Below are positions 42,934-51,587 of a stretch of 64,000 nucleotides of DNA, one piece after another. Made by a program: the position numbers and the translations under genes. Source of the DNA: Lysinibacillus pakistanensis (lineage in GTDB: Bacteria; Bacillota; Bacilli; Bacillales_A; Planococcaceae); the NCBI RefSeq assembly GCF_030123245.1, contig NZ_CP126101.1, positions 2,912,501 through 2,976,500 on the forward strand, in the 5' to 3' direction. Under the pieces are notes generated by a model. The model did no database searches. It was not told where the DNA came from and was given only the letters and a program-made list of their open reading frames with translations. Position 1 is the first letter of the stretch. Each line of letters begins with the position of its first letter.

Positions 42934-43491
42934 TCAGCTGTTCTTTATAAATCTTTTAGAATTTACTCGTAAACTCTTCCACATATGATAGTAAACCCCA
43001 CCAGAAGTCATCAACGCTGGAACTGTGATAATAAGAGAACAGGCAAATCCTTGCTGTGCAATGTGATGAAGTGTTCCTGACGACACTGTCATCCATATCC
43101 ACAGAATCATTGAGATTGCCAGCATAATAGATGCCACGATATTAACAGGCTTTGCTAGACGGGCTAATTTATCGATTGCAGACTCAACATCACTATAGAT
43201 AGGGGTAGTTCCCGGTGTTGCCTTAAAAATATGCATATCTGCGCTTGAACAAACATGTGTCCACCCACCAAATGCAAATAGCTCAAAATATTCATCTTTT
43301 TCATCTGCGGGTAATGTGCGGTAATCAATATTATAAATAACGTCTTCTGCATCACCCTTCTCGAGCTCATAGCCAGCAAATCGAAATCTTTTTAAATGCC
43401 AACCCTTTGCAGCCTTTTTACTTAATTTCTTCATATCGAGCTCCTCAAAAAAAGCTAAACCATTTGATACCATATATCTCTTCTTTAACAC
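42934..43491 (-). CDS. DUF2812 domain membrane protein
   Basis: A 185-residue protein with an N-terminal DUF2812 domain (KKLSKKAAKGWHLKRFRFAGYELEKGDAEDVIYNIDY) followed by two membrane helices (about 113-135 and 145-165). DUF2812 proteins are nearly always encoded next to a PadR regulator, as here: its start shares a base with the PadR stop. Function is unknown; it may be an envelope-related target or cofactor of the PadR system. Confidence 0.88.
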   Translation of the reverse strand: MLKKRYMVSNGLAFFEELDMKKLSKKAAKGWHLKRFRFAGYELEKGDAEDVIYNIDYRTLPADEKDEYFELFAFGGWTHVCSSADMHIFKATPGTTPIYSDVESAIDKLARLAKPVNIVASIMLAISMILWIWMTVSSGTLHHIAQQGFACSLIITVPALMTSGGVYYHMWKSLRVNSKRFIKNS

Positions 43492-43808
43492 TAAATATGC
43501 CCCCTTTGTAATCCCTGCTCTGCCATATAAATCATGCCCTTTCTTCTTTCTATATCTTGAAGTAATATGTCACGGCCTTTACGAGTTAAGATATAGACCT
43601 TGCGACGAGAATCTGTGTCATCATGAATTTGAATTAGCTGCTCAGCTATTAGTTTTTTGATAATGGTATATAGGGATGCTGGTCCAACGATAAATGTTCC
43701 CCTTGTCTTTTCTTCTATTAAGCTCATAACAGCGTAGCCATGACGTGGCTCGGTTAATGCTGCCATAATATAAAAAACCGAGTCTGTTAAATGCTCTAAA
43801 GATTTCAA
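43491..43808 (-). CDS. PadR family transcriptional regulator
   Basis: A 105-residue small PadR (subfamily 2) repressor. The winged helix shows HGYAVMSLIEEKTRGTFIVGPASLYTIIKKLIAEQLI and a C-terminal dimer helix. The start is TTG 43808, supported by GGAGGTG seven bases before. Two identical palindromes at 43824..43872 lie directly upstream and are likely its operator, giving autorepression of the PadR-DUF2812 operon. Confidence 0.92.
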   Translation of the reverse strand: MKSLEHLTDSVFYIMAALTEPRHGYAVMSLIEEKTRGTFIVGPASLYTIIKKLIAEQLIQIHDDTDSRRKVYILTRKGRDILLQDIERRKGMIYMAEQGLQRGHI

Positions 43809-43823
43809 TATCTACACCTCCAA

Positions 43824-43872
43824 TATATCACAAAATGATATATCACAAAACAATATATCATTTTATGATATA
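43824..43872 (-). promoter_or_regulatory. twin PadR operator palindromes
   Basis: TATATCA-N5-TGATATA occurs twice, at 43824-43842 and 43854-43872, with centres 30 bp apart, immediately upstream of the PadR gene. Spacers are CAAAA and TTTTA. Confidence 0.65.
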
Positions 43873-43927
43873 AACCGCAATTAGATTGAAAACGCCCACT
43901 AAGTGATTAACTTAGTAGACGCCTTTT

Positions 43928-44022
43928 ATCTTCATTCAGTAGGTGTTTGGACATCCAACTGAAAAAAACCAAAACTGCATTCATCTCACCATCTGTAGAG
44001 GTGGGAGTCTTCTGTTAAATCG
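43928..44022. repeat. ~90-bp two-hairpin repeat, copy R2
   Basis: Begins ATCTTCATTCAGTAGGTGTT and runs through the CTCACCATCT/AGAGGTGGGAG hairpin to TCTTCTGTTAAATCGAATC. The left end is complete and the right end is decayed compared with R3 (63579..63661). Confidence 0.75.
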
Positions 44023-44095
44023 AATCATTGTATCGTTGAAAAAAATCGGTCAAATATTTTTCTCCTTTGTTCAACAGTTTTTCCACTGCATTCAT

Positions 44096-44929
44096 TTAAC
44101 TAAAATCAGAATACAGAACATAATGACTACATTCTAAGCATTGAAATAAATACCCTTGATGATGACCATCATTCACCAATGATTCGGATAACTCTATTGT
44201 AGAAAAAGCAGTAAAATTTTCAAATTGCTCTGTAATGCCTCGCTCCAATAATTCACGCCAACCGACATAGCCAATAAAGGCACAATAATCCGAGCAATGA
44301 GCCACCCAATTATTGCCTTGCCAGCTAACATATCCAGGTGTTCTATACATGACTTCCTCAGTATAATTTGCATTTACAACATTCTCATCATTTATGAGAT
44401 CCTCCTGGAAAGAACCATCGTATTTTCTAGCGGCTGCACCACTATGTATACATGTCGGACAAAGATACTCAGCCCTTTCAATGGCATAAATACCTCCAGA
44501 ATAATAAACATCTACTTCCTCCTTACAGCAATCACAAGTAACAATTTTTTGCGCTTTAAAAATTTTTGATTGTAGTGGGTATGGTAGATATTTAAACTTC
44601 GGTATAACAGTTTTTGTTTCACCCTCTCGTATTTTACAAGGATACAAAGGCCTACTATAATTTGGATTATCCATATAATATTTCAGGGCTCCATATTTCT
44701 TTCGATCTTTCTTATTCTCCAAATCCATTACTGTGGTAAAAAGCTTATATGCCTCAGGGTACATTCTAAGCAAACAGTAGATTTCAACAAGTATTCTTAC
44801 ATTTCCCTCTGTTTGTTCATCAAGTTTCACTTGTTCTTTAAATCCATGCATTTGATTTATGCTAGCTGGGTCAGATGGATTGAAATTTTTCCGTTGTTCG
44901 TGCCATTCTTCTAAAATAAACGTAGTCAT
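44096..44929 (-). CDS. CbrC family protein (UPF0167)
   Basis: A 277-residue soluble protein. The N-terminal part (about 1-95) is helical; the rest is a CbrC domain with IPKFKYLPYPL, CDCC, CPTC, then YVSWQGNNWVAHCSDYCAFIGYVGWREL and a final CLEC. The Cys pairs suggest zinc binding. CbrC relatives are linked to colicin tolerance in E. coli; the role in this organism is unknown. GGGAGTTCC precedes ATG 44929. Confidence 0.85.
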   Translation of the reverse strand: MTTFILEEWHEQRKNFNPSDPASINQMHGFKEQVKLDEQTEGNVRILVEIYCLLRMYPEAYKLFTTVMDLENKKDRKKYGALKYYMDNPNYSRPLYPCKIREGETKTVIPKFKYLPYPLQSKIFKAQKIVTCDCCKEEVDVYYSGGIYAIERAEYLCPTCIHSGAAARKYDGSFQEDLINDENVVNANYTEEVMYRTPGYVSWQGNNWVAHCSDYCAFIGYVGWRELLERGITEQFENFTAFSTIELSESLVNDGHHQGYLFQCLECSHYVLYSDFS

Positions 44930-44957
44930 ATAGGAACTCCCTCTATAAAAGGCTTCA

Positions 44958-45266
44958 TTATTTGGTGAAAGAATATTCTTTCATGACCTGACAAATTTCC
45001 ACATGATATAGCGTATACCAATTTTCTTTCCCAAATTGCTGTGCTACTAAGTGTTTGGCATTTTCCTTCCACGCTTGAATAGCCTCTAACGTTTTCCAAT
45101 AGGATACCGTAATTCCCTTCCCTTCGGCATCTCTAACACTTTCTACACGAATAAAGCCTGGCTGCTTTTGTGCTAGGCTATCCATAACTTCTGCCATCTT
45201 AGCATAGCCCGCTCCATCCTTTTCGGTTCTTTGTGATGTAAAAATTACAGCATAATACGTTTCCAT
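44958..45266 (-). CDS. antibiotic biosynthesis monooxygenase (ABM) domain protein
   Basis: A 102-residue ferredoxin-like-fold protein: METYYAVIFTSQRTEKDG at the start and YWKTLEAIQAWKENAKHLVAQQFG, the typical ABM block. ABM proteins include heme-degrading and quinol monooxygenases; no specific group is evident here. ATG 45266 has GAGGGAG upstream. It is divergent from the ArsR-like gene, 87 bases away, so the regulator may control it. Confidence 0.88.
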   Translation of the reverse strand: METYYAVIFTSQRTEKDGAGYAKMAEVMDSLAQKQPGFIRVESVRDAEGKGITVSYWKTLEAIQAWKENAKHLVAQQFGKENWYTLYHVEICQVMKEYSFTK

Positions 45267-45353
45267 GTATTTACTCCCTCCTCTATATGTATTATTGTAA
45301 ACGATAAATACTGTTACGAAAAATAAACATCGATTGAGAAAGGATTGTGACAA

Positions 45354-46043
45354 ATGGGGATTAATCCAAATATTGCTGAAATTGCTTCCCTTCTAGGTGA
45401 AACCTCAAGAGCCACAATGCTTGCTAGTATGATGGATGGCCGCTTCCATACAGCTAGTGAATTAGCATATATGGCCGCCATTAAACCTCAGACAGCTAGC
45501 TTTCATCTCGCTAAGTTAGTGGATGGCAAGCTTGTCAAAGTAGAAAAGCAAGGTCGTCATCGATATTTTCGGCTAGCAGGTGAAGACATTGCACAATTAC
45601 TGGAATCCTTCCTAGCAATGTCTCCGCCACCAGAAGTGCGTTCATTAAAGCAATCCAGTCAAATGAAAGTTCTACAGGATGCAAGAACCTGTTACGACCA
45701 TTTAGCTGGTAAATTAGGTGTGCAATTAACAGAATCATTGCTTAATGCTAGTTATTTAGAGCTAGACCAAAAACAGTTTGTCATTACCACTGAAGGTGAA
45801 AAGTTTTTTGCGGATTTCGGTCTGGATTTAGATGAATTTAAAAAAATGCGTCGTTCATTTTCTCATGCCTGCTTAGATTGGAGCGAACGGCGATATCATC
45901 TTGGTGGAGCACTCGGTCACGGACTGCTGACACATTTTTTAAACCTGGAATGGATTACGCGTGTCCCATCCATCCGAGCTATTAAAGTCACTGAAAAAGG
46001 ACGAACCGGCTTTAAAGAAGTTTTTAACATGGATATAACCTAG
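45354..46043 (+). CDS. ArsR-type winged-helix transcriptional regulator
   Basis: A 229-residue regulator. The N-terminal ArsR-like winged helix reads LLGETSRATMLASMMDGRFHTASELAYMAAIKPQTASFHLAKLVDGKLV. The longer C-terminal domain has two Cys (ARTCYDHLAGKLG and SHACLDWSERRYHLGGALG) and resembles regulators of the YczG/AseR-unlike large ArsR group; the ligand is not known. It is divergent from the ABM gene and converges with the EamA gene, whose stop it overlaps by four bases. Confidence 0.88.
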   Translation: MGINPNIAEIASLLGETSRATMLASMMDGRFHTASELAYMAAIKPQTASFHLAKLVDGKLVKVEKQGRHRYFRLAGEDIAQLLESFLAMSPPPEVRSLKQSSQMKVLQDARTCYDHLAGKLGVQLTESLLNASYLELDQKQFVITTEGEKFFADFGLDLDEFKKMRRSFSHACLDWSERRYHLGGALGHGLLTHFLNLEWITRVPSIRAIKVTEKGRTGFKEVFNMDIT

Positions 46044-46948
46044 ACTAGACTTTTATCGTCTACCATCTCATCGCGGAGATTTTTCTTATCTTTTGCAGTA
46101 AAATTACGATTTACTAAATAGATTCCAGCAATAATAAAGACACCTCCTACTACTAATGAAAGCTTAAGGGGATCATCCAACAGTGCCCAGCCTGTTAATA
46201 CTCCAAAAAAAGGGGCCAAAAATAAATAAGCACTCGTTTTGCCAGGATCACTATTTTGTAGAAGATAGTACCAGCCAGCAAATTGAACGATCGATGAGAA
46301 AATACTTAACCATAACAAAATAAAGATAGAAGTCCGATTCACAATAAAAAATGGTTGCTCAAGCAAGAAACTGGCTAGTAATAGAATGAAACCACCAAAA
46401 AGCATTTGATAGGCTGATAAAACCCAGGTATCAAATAAAACACCCCATTTTTTAGCTAGCAATGTTGCCACTGCCCAAAAAACAGCAGAAAGAATACCAA
46501 AAATAAGACCGATTTGAATGGTAACCTGTGCCCCCATTGTAATCATTACGCCAATTAATCCTAGCACAACACCACACCATTGATATGTGCGGTAACGTGC
46601 CTTTGTAAAAAGAGTGGCAAATATCACAACGAGTAAGGGATTTGTAAACGTTAGAATGGAAGATTCGCTTGCTGTAATCGTGCGCAAACTTAAAAAAATA
46701 CAGCCCATAACACCTGCTGTTTGACAAGCTCCGATTAGTAAAATCTTTATCCAACTACCATTTGAGGTTGGATGAGGTCTCCTGAAAGCTATTACAATAA
46801 CAGCCATGATTGCTCCTGCTAGTAGAAATCGGAGTGCAGCTAATAATAATGGCGATGAATAAGGCAAGCCTAACTTAACAATGGCAAAGGAAGATCCCAT
46901 TAAAAATGTAGTTAGGACTAATAATGCAATAAATTTATAAATATTCAT
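46040..46948 (-). CDS. EamA/DMT family transporter
   Basis: A 302-residue integral membrane exporter with about ten helices in two EamA repeats (FALLVLTTFLMGSSFAIVKLG at the start; WYYLLQNSDPGKTSAYLFLAPFFGVLTGWALL in the second). ATG 46948 with GGAGGAACATCA upstream is preferred to a start at 47008. It is divergent from the two-component system, so the shared intergenic region could hold the regulator's binding site. Substrate unknown. Confidence 0.9.
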   Translation of the reverse strand: MNIYKFIALLVLTTFLMGSSFAIVKLGLPYSSPLLLAALRFLLAGAIMAVIVIAFRRPHPTSNGSWIKILLIGACQTAGVMGCIFLSLRTITASESSILTFTNPLLVVIFATLFTKARYRTYQWCGVVLGLIGVMITMGAQVTIQIGLIFGILSAVFWAVATLLAKKWGVLFDTWVLSAYQMLFGGFILLLASFLLEQPFFIVNRTSIFILLWLSIFSSIVQFAGWYYLLQNSDPGKTSAYLFLAPFFGVLTGWALLDDPLKLSLVVGGVFIIAGIYLVNRNFTAKDKKNLRDEMVDDKSLV

Positions 46949-47103
46949 TGATGTTCCTCCTTTTTTATATCTAAGAACATTATAGATAGGAAAAGCTTCA
47001 ACTCTCATCGAAGTATGGAATACAAATTAGCGAATTTTTCAGTTTCATGTCATTTTTCATACGTATAGTTTTAACTAAAAAGCACAAATGGGAGGAAACA
47101 ACC

Positions 47104-47802
47104 TTGAAAATATTAGTAGCAGAAGATGATGCAAGGCTTAGAAGAAATATTGGCTATATATTAAAAAAGGAATTTCATCATGTTGCAGAAGCAGAGAATG
47201 GGCAGGACGCGCTAGACCATACTCATACTGAGATATATGATCTTGTTATTTTAGACTGGATGATGCCAAAACTAAGTGGAATTGAAGTTTGTCAACAGCT
47301 GCGAAACACTGGGTTTAATGGCAGTATTTTAATGCTGACAGCAAGGGATGATACAGATGATATCATTCAAGGTCTTGATAGCGGTGCAGATGATTACATC
47401 GTAAAACCATTTAAAATGGAGGAACTATTAGCAAGAGTTCGAGCATTGCTCCGAAGAAAAGATAAAGTCATTGAACAGGTCATCCAAATTGATCATTTAC
47501 AACTACATGTAGATTCCCGTGTGTTTTTGTACAATAATAAAGTGATTGACCTAACTAAAAATGAATTCTTACTTTTAGAATATTTATTTATGAATAAGGG
47601 TCGTATACTAACAAGAGAACAAATTTGTATTTATATTTGGGGCTATGATTATGATGTTTCGAATAATTCCTTGGACGCATTAGTCAAACTTGTTCGAAAA
47701 AAAATTGATGATGGTCAATCCCAATCACATATTCAGAATGTAAGAGGTATTGGCTATAAATTGAGGGATAATGAATGTTTCAGACAACGAGAAAAAAATT
47801 AG
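47104..47802 (+). CDS. OmpR-family response regulator
   Basis: A 232-residue two-domain response regulator. Asp51 in VILDWMMP is the phosphate acceptor; Asp8/Asp9, the later Thr in MLTARDD and Lys in YIVKPF complete the receiver. The C-terminal OmpR/PhoB winged helix ends with VRGIGYKLRD. TTG at 47104 is chosen since GGGAGG lies upstream and LKILVAEDD is the usual N-terminus. It overlaps the kinase gene by 28 bases. Confidence 0.94.
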   Translation: MKILVAEDDARLRRNIGYILKKEFHHVAEAENGQDALDHTHTEIYDLVILDWMMPKLSGIEVCQQLRNTGFNGSILMLTARDDTDDIIQGLDSGADDYIVKPFKMEELLARVRALLRRKDKVIEQVIQIDHLQLHVDSRVFLYNNKVIDLTKNEFLLLEYLFMNKGRILTREQICIYIWGYDYDVSNNSLDALVKLVRKKIDDGQSQSHIQNVRGIGYKLRDNECFRQREKN

Positions 47803-49010
47803 CTTATATAAATGCAACGCTTTATTTTCTATTATTTTCACTTTTTGTTATTGTTCTTTATTTTTCACTCGTTAAACTTATGGAAAATCAACAAATGAAA
47901 GAATTAGAGGACTTTTATGTAAAGCAGGAACATGATTTTTTTGAGCATGTTCATGCAAACAAAAAAATGTTAAGCTATGATCCAAATCGTAATTTTTTTT
48001 ACTATATTTACACAAAGGATGGTCTGTTTGTCCATGGTGATGAATCCTATAAGGGCTTAAAGCAACAGATTGAAAAGGTCTTCAAGAATAGCAGTCCAAG
48101 CGCTAACCTTGTGAAACATTATGAGTGGCAGGAGGAGCATTTTTTACTTGAAAAAAAGCCAATTTTCAGCAACGATGAGGTAGTTGGCTATATTATCGTT
48201 GGTAAATCCGTGACGTCACAGCAGCACTTTTTCCAAAAGGTAAGATATTTACTAATAGTATTAACTTGTATTTCCACGGTCTTAATTGGGCTACTGAGCT
48301 ATTATTTAGCTGGTAAAGCCATGATACCGATTCAATGGTCCTTCAATAAGCAAAAAAAGTTTGTATCTGATGCATCTCATGAATTACGAACACCACTCAG
48401 TATTTTTTATAGTTCACTGGAAATTTTAGAGGCAGAAGAAGCTAAGCATTTAAGCCCTCTAGGGAAGGAATTAATTGCGGATTTAAAAGATGAGACAGAA
48501 ATAATGAAAGAGCTAATTGATAAATTACTTTTCTTAGCAAGACATGATCAACAGCAGGTTTCTTTTACCAAAGAATTTATACCATTATCTAGCTTACTTG
48601 AAAAGGTGAGTGTAAAATTTCAAAGGATTATGCCACCTACTATACAATTTTCAACTGACATTCAAGAAAACATACAGCTCCTTGGCGATGCTTCAAAAAT
48701 ACAAGAGTTGCTTTATATCTTATTAGACAACGCCATTAGATATACAAATAGCGGTGAAATAACACTTACACTGTTAAAGATTCGAGACATAATTGAAATT
48801 ACAGTTACGGATAGTGGCATGGGGATAACGGAACAGGAACTACCTTTAGTGTTTGAACGATTTTACCGAAGTGATACTGCTCGTCAACGAAATGGCACTG
48901 GTTTAGGACTAGCCATTGCAAAGGCAATCGTTGAACAGCATAATGGAAAAATTTATGCAACAAGTCAATTTGGTAAAGGCACTACATTCCATATCGAATT
49001 CCCTTTGTGA
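47775..49010 (+). CDS. two-component sensor histidine kinase
   Basis: A 411-residue membrane kinase: one span (about 12-34), an extracellular sensor (35-155), a second span (about 158-180), then HisKA with His202 in SDASHELRTPLS and an ATPase domain with N-box LLDNAIRYTNSGE, G1 DSGMGI and G2 GTGLGLAI. It pairs with the response regulator just upstream. The signal is unknown; the convergent ApbE/ferric-reductase operon shares its terminator but is not obviously a target. Confidence 0.94.
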   Translation: MFQTTRKKLAYINATLYFLLFSLFVIVLYFSLVKLMENQQMKELEDFYVKQEHDFFEHVHANKKMLSYDPNRNFFYYIYTKDGLFVHGDESYKGLKQQIEKVFKNSSPSANLVKHYEWQEEHFLLEKKPIFSNDEVVGYIIVGKSVTSQQHFFQKVRYLLIVLTCISTVLIGLLSYYLAGKAMIPIQWSFNKQKKFVSDASHELRTPLSIFYSSLEILEAEEAKHLSPLGKELIADLKDETEIMKELIDKLLFLARHDQQQVSFTKEFIPLSSLLEKVSVKFQRIMPPTIQFSTDIQENIQLLGDASKIQELLYILLDNAIRYTNSGEITLTLLKIRDIIEITVTDSGMGITEQELPLVFERFYRSDTARQRNGTGLGLAIAKAIVEQHNGKIYATSQFGKGTTFHIEFPL

Positions 49011-49016
49011 CATATT

Positions 49017-49061
49017 AGCATCAGCTTATCTCTTTTCTAGAAGATAAGCTGATGCTTTTTT
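49017..49061. terminator. bidirectional terminator
   Basis: Perfect 14-bp stem AGCATCAGCTTATC (49017-49030) with GATAAGCTGATGCT (49043-49056), then TTTTT. It lies between the kinase gene and the convergent 49060..51421 operon. Confidence 0.92.
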
Positions 49062-49614
49062 ATTTATGATGGGACGTTGAAACGTCTACCTTTTTCGTCA
49101 GTTGACCTACTGTTCTCGCTACCAAAATCGACAGTGTAAGCCCAGCAGAGATTAAATAAAACAAAAGAATTACAGGGTTTTCTGAATCAGTTCCAATAAG
49201 CACCCCATGGGCAAATGATAATGCCCATGCTGGCAACACAAGAAAGTGAATTTTTTTCCATATAGAGCGATTCATCGTTCGAATCCATAAATCAGATGTC
49301 AGAATGACAATTAAAAACAAATAAAATGCAATTGTCCCAAGAGCCGATGATAAAGATTGATAGTTAGCGGTGAAAGGAAATAAAATCTCTCCTAAACGAT
49401 ATGGCTCATAGTGATCTATCATCAGCACAAACATATGCCCTATTACGGTGATTAATCCTAACCACCCTGCATTTTGATGTATATGATAAATTAAATTTTT
49501 ATGTGATTTTACAAACGGTGATTTTCTCAACAAGCCAAAGATAATAGAAACAGTAAAGTAAAAATACGCTAAAAACCCTAATAAACGAATCCAATCCCAA
49601 GTACTTGTAAGCAT
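49060..49614 (-). CDS. ferric reductase-like transmembrane protein
   Basis: A 184-residue protein with about five to six membrane helices. Histidines in HIHQNAGWLG, VIGHMFVLMID, KKIHFLVLP and LSFAHGVL are well placed for heme binding, as in the ferric-reductase-like (MsrQ/FRE) domain. It lacks the flavin and NAD(P)H domains, so it needs a partner electron donor. It directly follows the ApbE gene (stop and start one base apart), which supports a joint membrane electron-transfer role. Confidence 0.85.
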   Translation of the reverse strand: MLTSTWDWIRLLGFLAYFYFTVSIIFGLLRKSPFVKSHKNLIYHIHQNAGWLGLITVIGHMFVLMIDHYEPYRLGEILFPFTANYQSLSSALGTIAFYLFLIVILTSDLWIRTMNRSIWKKIHFLVLPAWALSFAHGVLIGTDSENPVILLFYLISAGLTLSILVARTVGQLTKKVDVSTSHHK

Positions 49615-50514
49615 TTAGTTCACTCCTGTCATCCTCCAAGTAGCTGTTTGCCCCTCTTTCACAATAAAGCGTGCACTTTTCATACAATTTTTCTCAAACC
49701 ATTGCTGCAACTCAGCTTCTTCCAATAGAAAGCAAAGTTTTGCCCCAACCTCCGCATCACATAATGAGGGGGTTGCAACAGAGGCTTGTAAAACATTTGT
49801 CTCTACAACTTCACCCGTTTGGCCATTCAACAAATGATGTTTCTTTGTTGTCCCTAGCATCCAGCTCCGGAATACCCGATTAGATGTAGCAATAGCACCT
49901 GTTTTCATTTTAATCGAACTAATTTCCTTATCGATATTCCAGACATCTGCAACACCGATTGTCCAAGTCTTTTCTCCAGCAGACCACATTTGCATATCCC
50001 CGCCCCCATCAATTAGACCAAAATCAGGAGCTATCTTTTCCTCCAGCCATTTAGCCAATTTTTCTATAGCATATCCTTTAGCAAATCCACCCAAATCAAT
50101 TTCCTGTTCTGCTACTTTCATAACTTGCTGATTTCCCAGAAATTGGAATGATTTCTCCACAACCAGAGAATTGTTTTTATAGATATTGCTTTTAGTGGTT
50201 ACAAATGGAAATGACAGATTGTATCCATGCTGTTCCATTTGCAGTTTAAGGTATGGAGAAAATAAACCATGAGTAAGCTCAAAATAGGTATCTGCTTGTA
50301 CAAGACAATCATATAACATAGAGTTTATGCATAACGTTTCTCCAATTTTTAAATCATTTAATTGCGATAATTCATTGTTTGGTTGAAACCGTGACCATTC
50401 TTTTGCTACGTATTGCAGCCATTTATTTGCTTTTTCCTTCCACAAAAAGTGTACACCTTTGGGCATAGCAATATAAAATTCTGTATTCATTATTTGCAAA
50501 GCTAGTGTCTCCAC
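49615..50514 (-). CDS. apbE: ApbE family FAD:protein FMN transferase
   Basis: A 299-residue enzyme that attaches FMN to Ser or Thr of target proteins. Family blocks are seen: ALQIMNTEFYI at the start, DLGGFAKGYAIEKLAKWLE, GLIDGGGDMQMWS and GAIATSNRVFR. GTG 50514 is preferred because GGAG lies upstream and it avoids overlap with the preceding gene. No signal peptide or lipobox is visible, so it may act in the cytosol. No obvious flavinylation motif protein is encoded alongside it. Confidence 0.9.
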   Translation of the reverse strand: METLALQIMNTEFYIAMPKGVHFLWKEKANKWLQYVAKEWSRFQPNNELSQLNDLKIGETLCINSMLYDCLVQADTYFELTHGLFSPYLKLQMEQHGYNLSFPFVTTKSNIYKNNSLVVEKSFQFLGNQQVMKVAEQEIDLGGFAKGYAIEKLAKWLEEKIAPDFGLIDGGGDMQMWSAGEKTWTIGVADVWNIDKEISSIKMKTGAIATSNRVFRSWMLGTTKKHHLLNGQTGEVVETNVLQASVATPSLCDAEVGAKLCFLLEEAELQQWFEKNCMKSARFIVKEGQTATWRMTGVN

Positions 50515-50527
50515 ACAACCAACTCCA

Positions 50528-50770
50528 TTAAGTTCTTTTCGTTTTTCGCTCGCTCTTGACAGCTGCTTGACTTGTAATTTCAAAATTTGTCCAGTCAAGC
50601 TGTACGAGCTCTCGTTCTCTTTCTGTCATATTTTCCTGATCTAAATTTTGTATATTGTTTGAGCGTGATGTTTCAGCCTGTGTGGGGTTATTTATTTGAG
50701 TTAGTAATGCTGCGGATAATAGTATCCCCGATGTACCTAAAACCCATTTTGCCTTTTTCGGATCTTTCAT
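50528..50770 (-). CDS. small membrane-anchored protein of the ApbE operon
   Basis: An 80-residue protein with a short basic start (MKDPKKAKW), one hydrophobic segment (VLGTSGILLSAALLTQI) and a polar extracytoplasmic tail containing DWTNFEITSQAAVKSERKT. No family is recognised. It sits between the stalk-domain gene and apbE and is 13 bases from the apbE start. The tail lacks the D-G-x-(S/T)-G-A-T FMN acceptor motif. Confidence 0.7.
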   Translation of the reverse strand: MKDPKKAKWVLGTSGILLSAALLTQINNPTQAETSRSNNIQNLDQENMTERERELVQLDWTNFEITSQAAVKSERKTKRT

Positions 50771-50782
50771 AATCCTACCCTC

Positions 50783-51421
50783 CTATTTTGTAATTGAATG
50801 ACCAATAAATGTTTGAGTGCTTTCTTGCCATTCAGCTATATAGCCTAAACCATTCGTGATTGTACTAATCGGTACATACAATTCTTTATTTACATAAAAT
50901 GCTTGTGCAGGAATAGGTGTTTTAACGTTGTTATCATAGGCTACATTTGTTCCAGCACGGAAAATTAATTCATTAGTTTGATCTTGGATATCTAATATTT
51001 TACTTGCTTGATAAAAGGTTGCTTTTGCTCCTAAAACCTGTGCTATTGCTTTTCCAGGTACAAAAAATTCTCCATCTTTAGGTATAACAAAAACATTCAA
51101 TACCTTATTTGTTCCGTCTAACATGAAAGTAACATTTTGAGAATTTGTGAAAGGTAATATTTCTTTATCTGCGGTAACAGTTCGAGTCCAAATATTCCAG
51201 GTCCCTTTTTCACTTACTGCATCTTGAAAATAATAAGTTTCACCTTCATTTTCATCATCATCGTACTTGTATTCGTACTCATAATCGTCATCATCATCGT
51301 CATAGTCTTTATACTTCTCATATTTTTTATCTTCATGCTTGTGATCATCTGCATGTACGACGATACCATTTGTAGTAAAGCTTGCAGCAATTAGTACGAT
51401 TACTAAACTTAGTTTCTTCAT
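50783..51421 (-). CDS. secreted stalk-domain (copper amine oxidase N-like) protein
   Basis: A 212-residue exported protein. A signal peptide (KKLSLVIVLIAASFTTNG) ends near VVHADD, followed by a striking acidic and Tyr-rich linker (about residues 24-60, runs of Asp with Tyr and Lys). The C-terminal domain (MLDGTNKVLNVFVIPKDGEFFVPGKAIAQVLGAKA... LYVPISTITNGLGYIAEW) is the copper amine oxidase N-like stalk domain, a wall-binding or scaffold domain. ATG 51421 has GGGAGGG upstream. First gene of the ApbE operon. Confidence 0.82.
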   Translation of the reverse strand: MKKLSLVIVLIAASFTTNGIVVHADDHKHEDKKYEKYKDYDDDDDDYEYEYKYDDDENEGETYYFQDAVSEKGTWNIWTRTVTADKEILPFTNSQNVTFMLDGTNKVLNVFVIPKDGEFFVPGKAIAQVLGAKATFYQASKILDIQDQTNELIFRAGTNVAYDNNVKTPIPAQAFYVNKELYVPISTITNGLGYIAEWQESTQTFIGHSITK

Positions 51422-51587
51422 TATCAATCCCTCCCTTTGTTTTCATTGTAGGCGTCAAAAATGAAAGGAAACTGAATTTTTTCAAGCAAAGTTAAAAAAG
51501 CCATCTCTATGAACAGATTTCACTGTACACAGAAATAGCTTAGGTGCATAAATCTACTACGATTAATTTAGCTACATTTACTACGGT

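Noticed and set aside
43888..43926. Terminator after the PadR region
   Set aside because: Only ACTAAGT/ACTTAGT pairs; the outer bases are direct, not inverted, repeats, so the stem is too weak to call.
50292..50304. Match of CTGCTTGTACAAGA inside apbE to the crcB upstream palindrome
   Set aside because: It lies in coding sequence and reads as ordinary codons (Cys-Leu-Val-Gln-Ala); chance is the simpler explanation.
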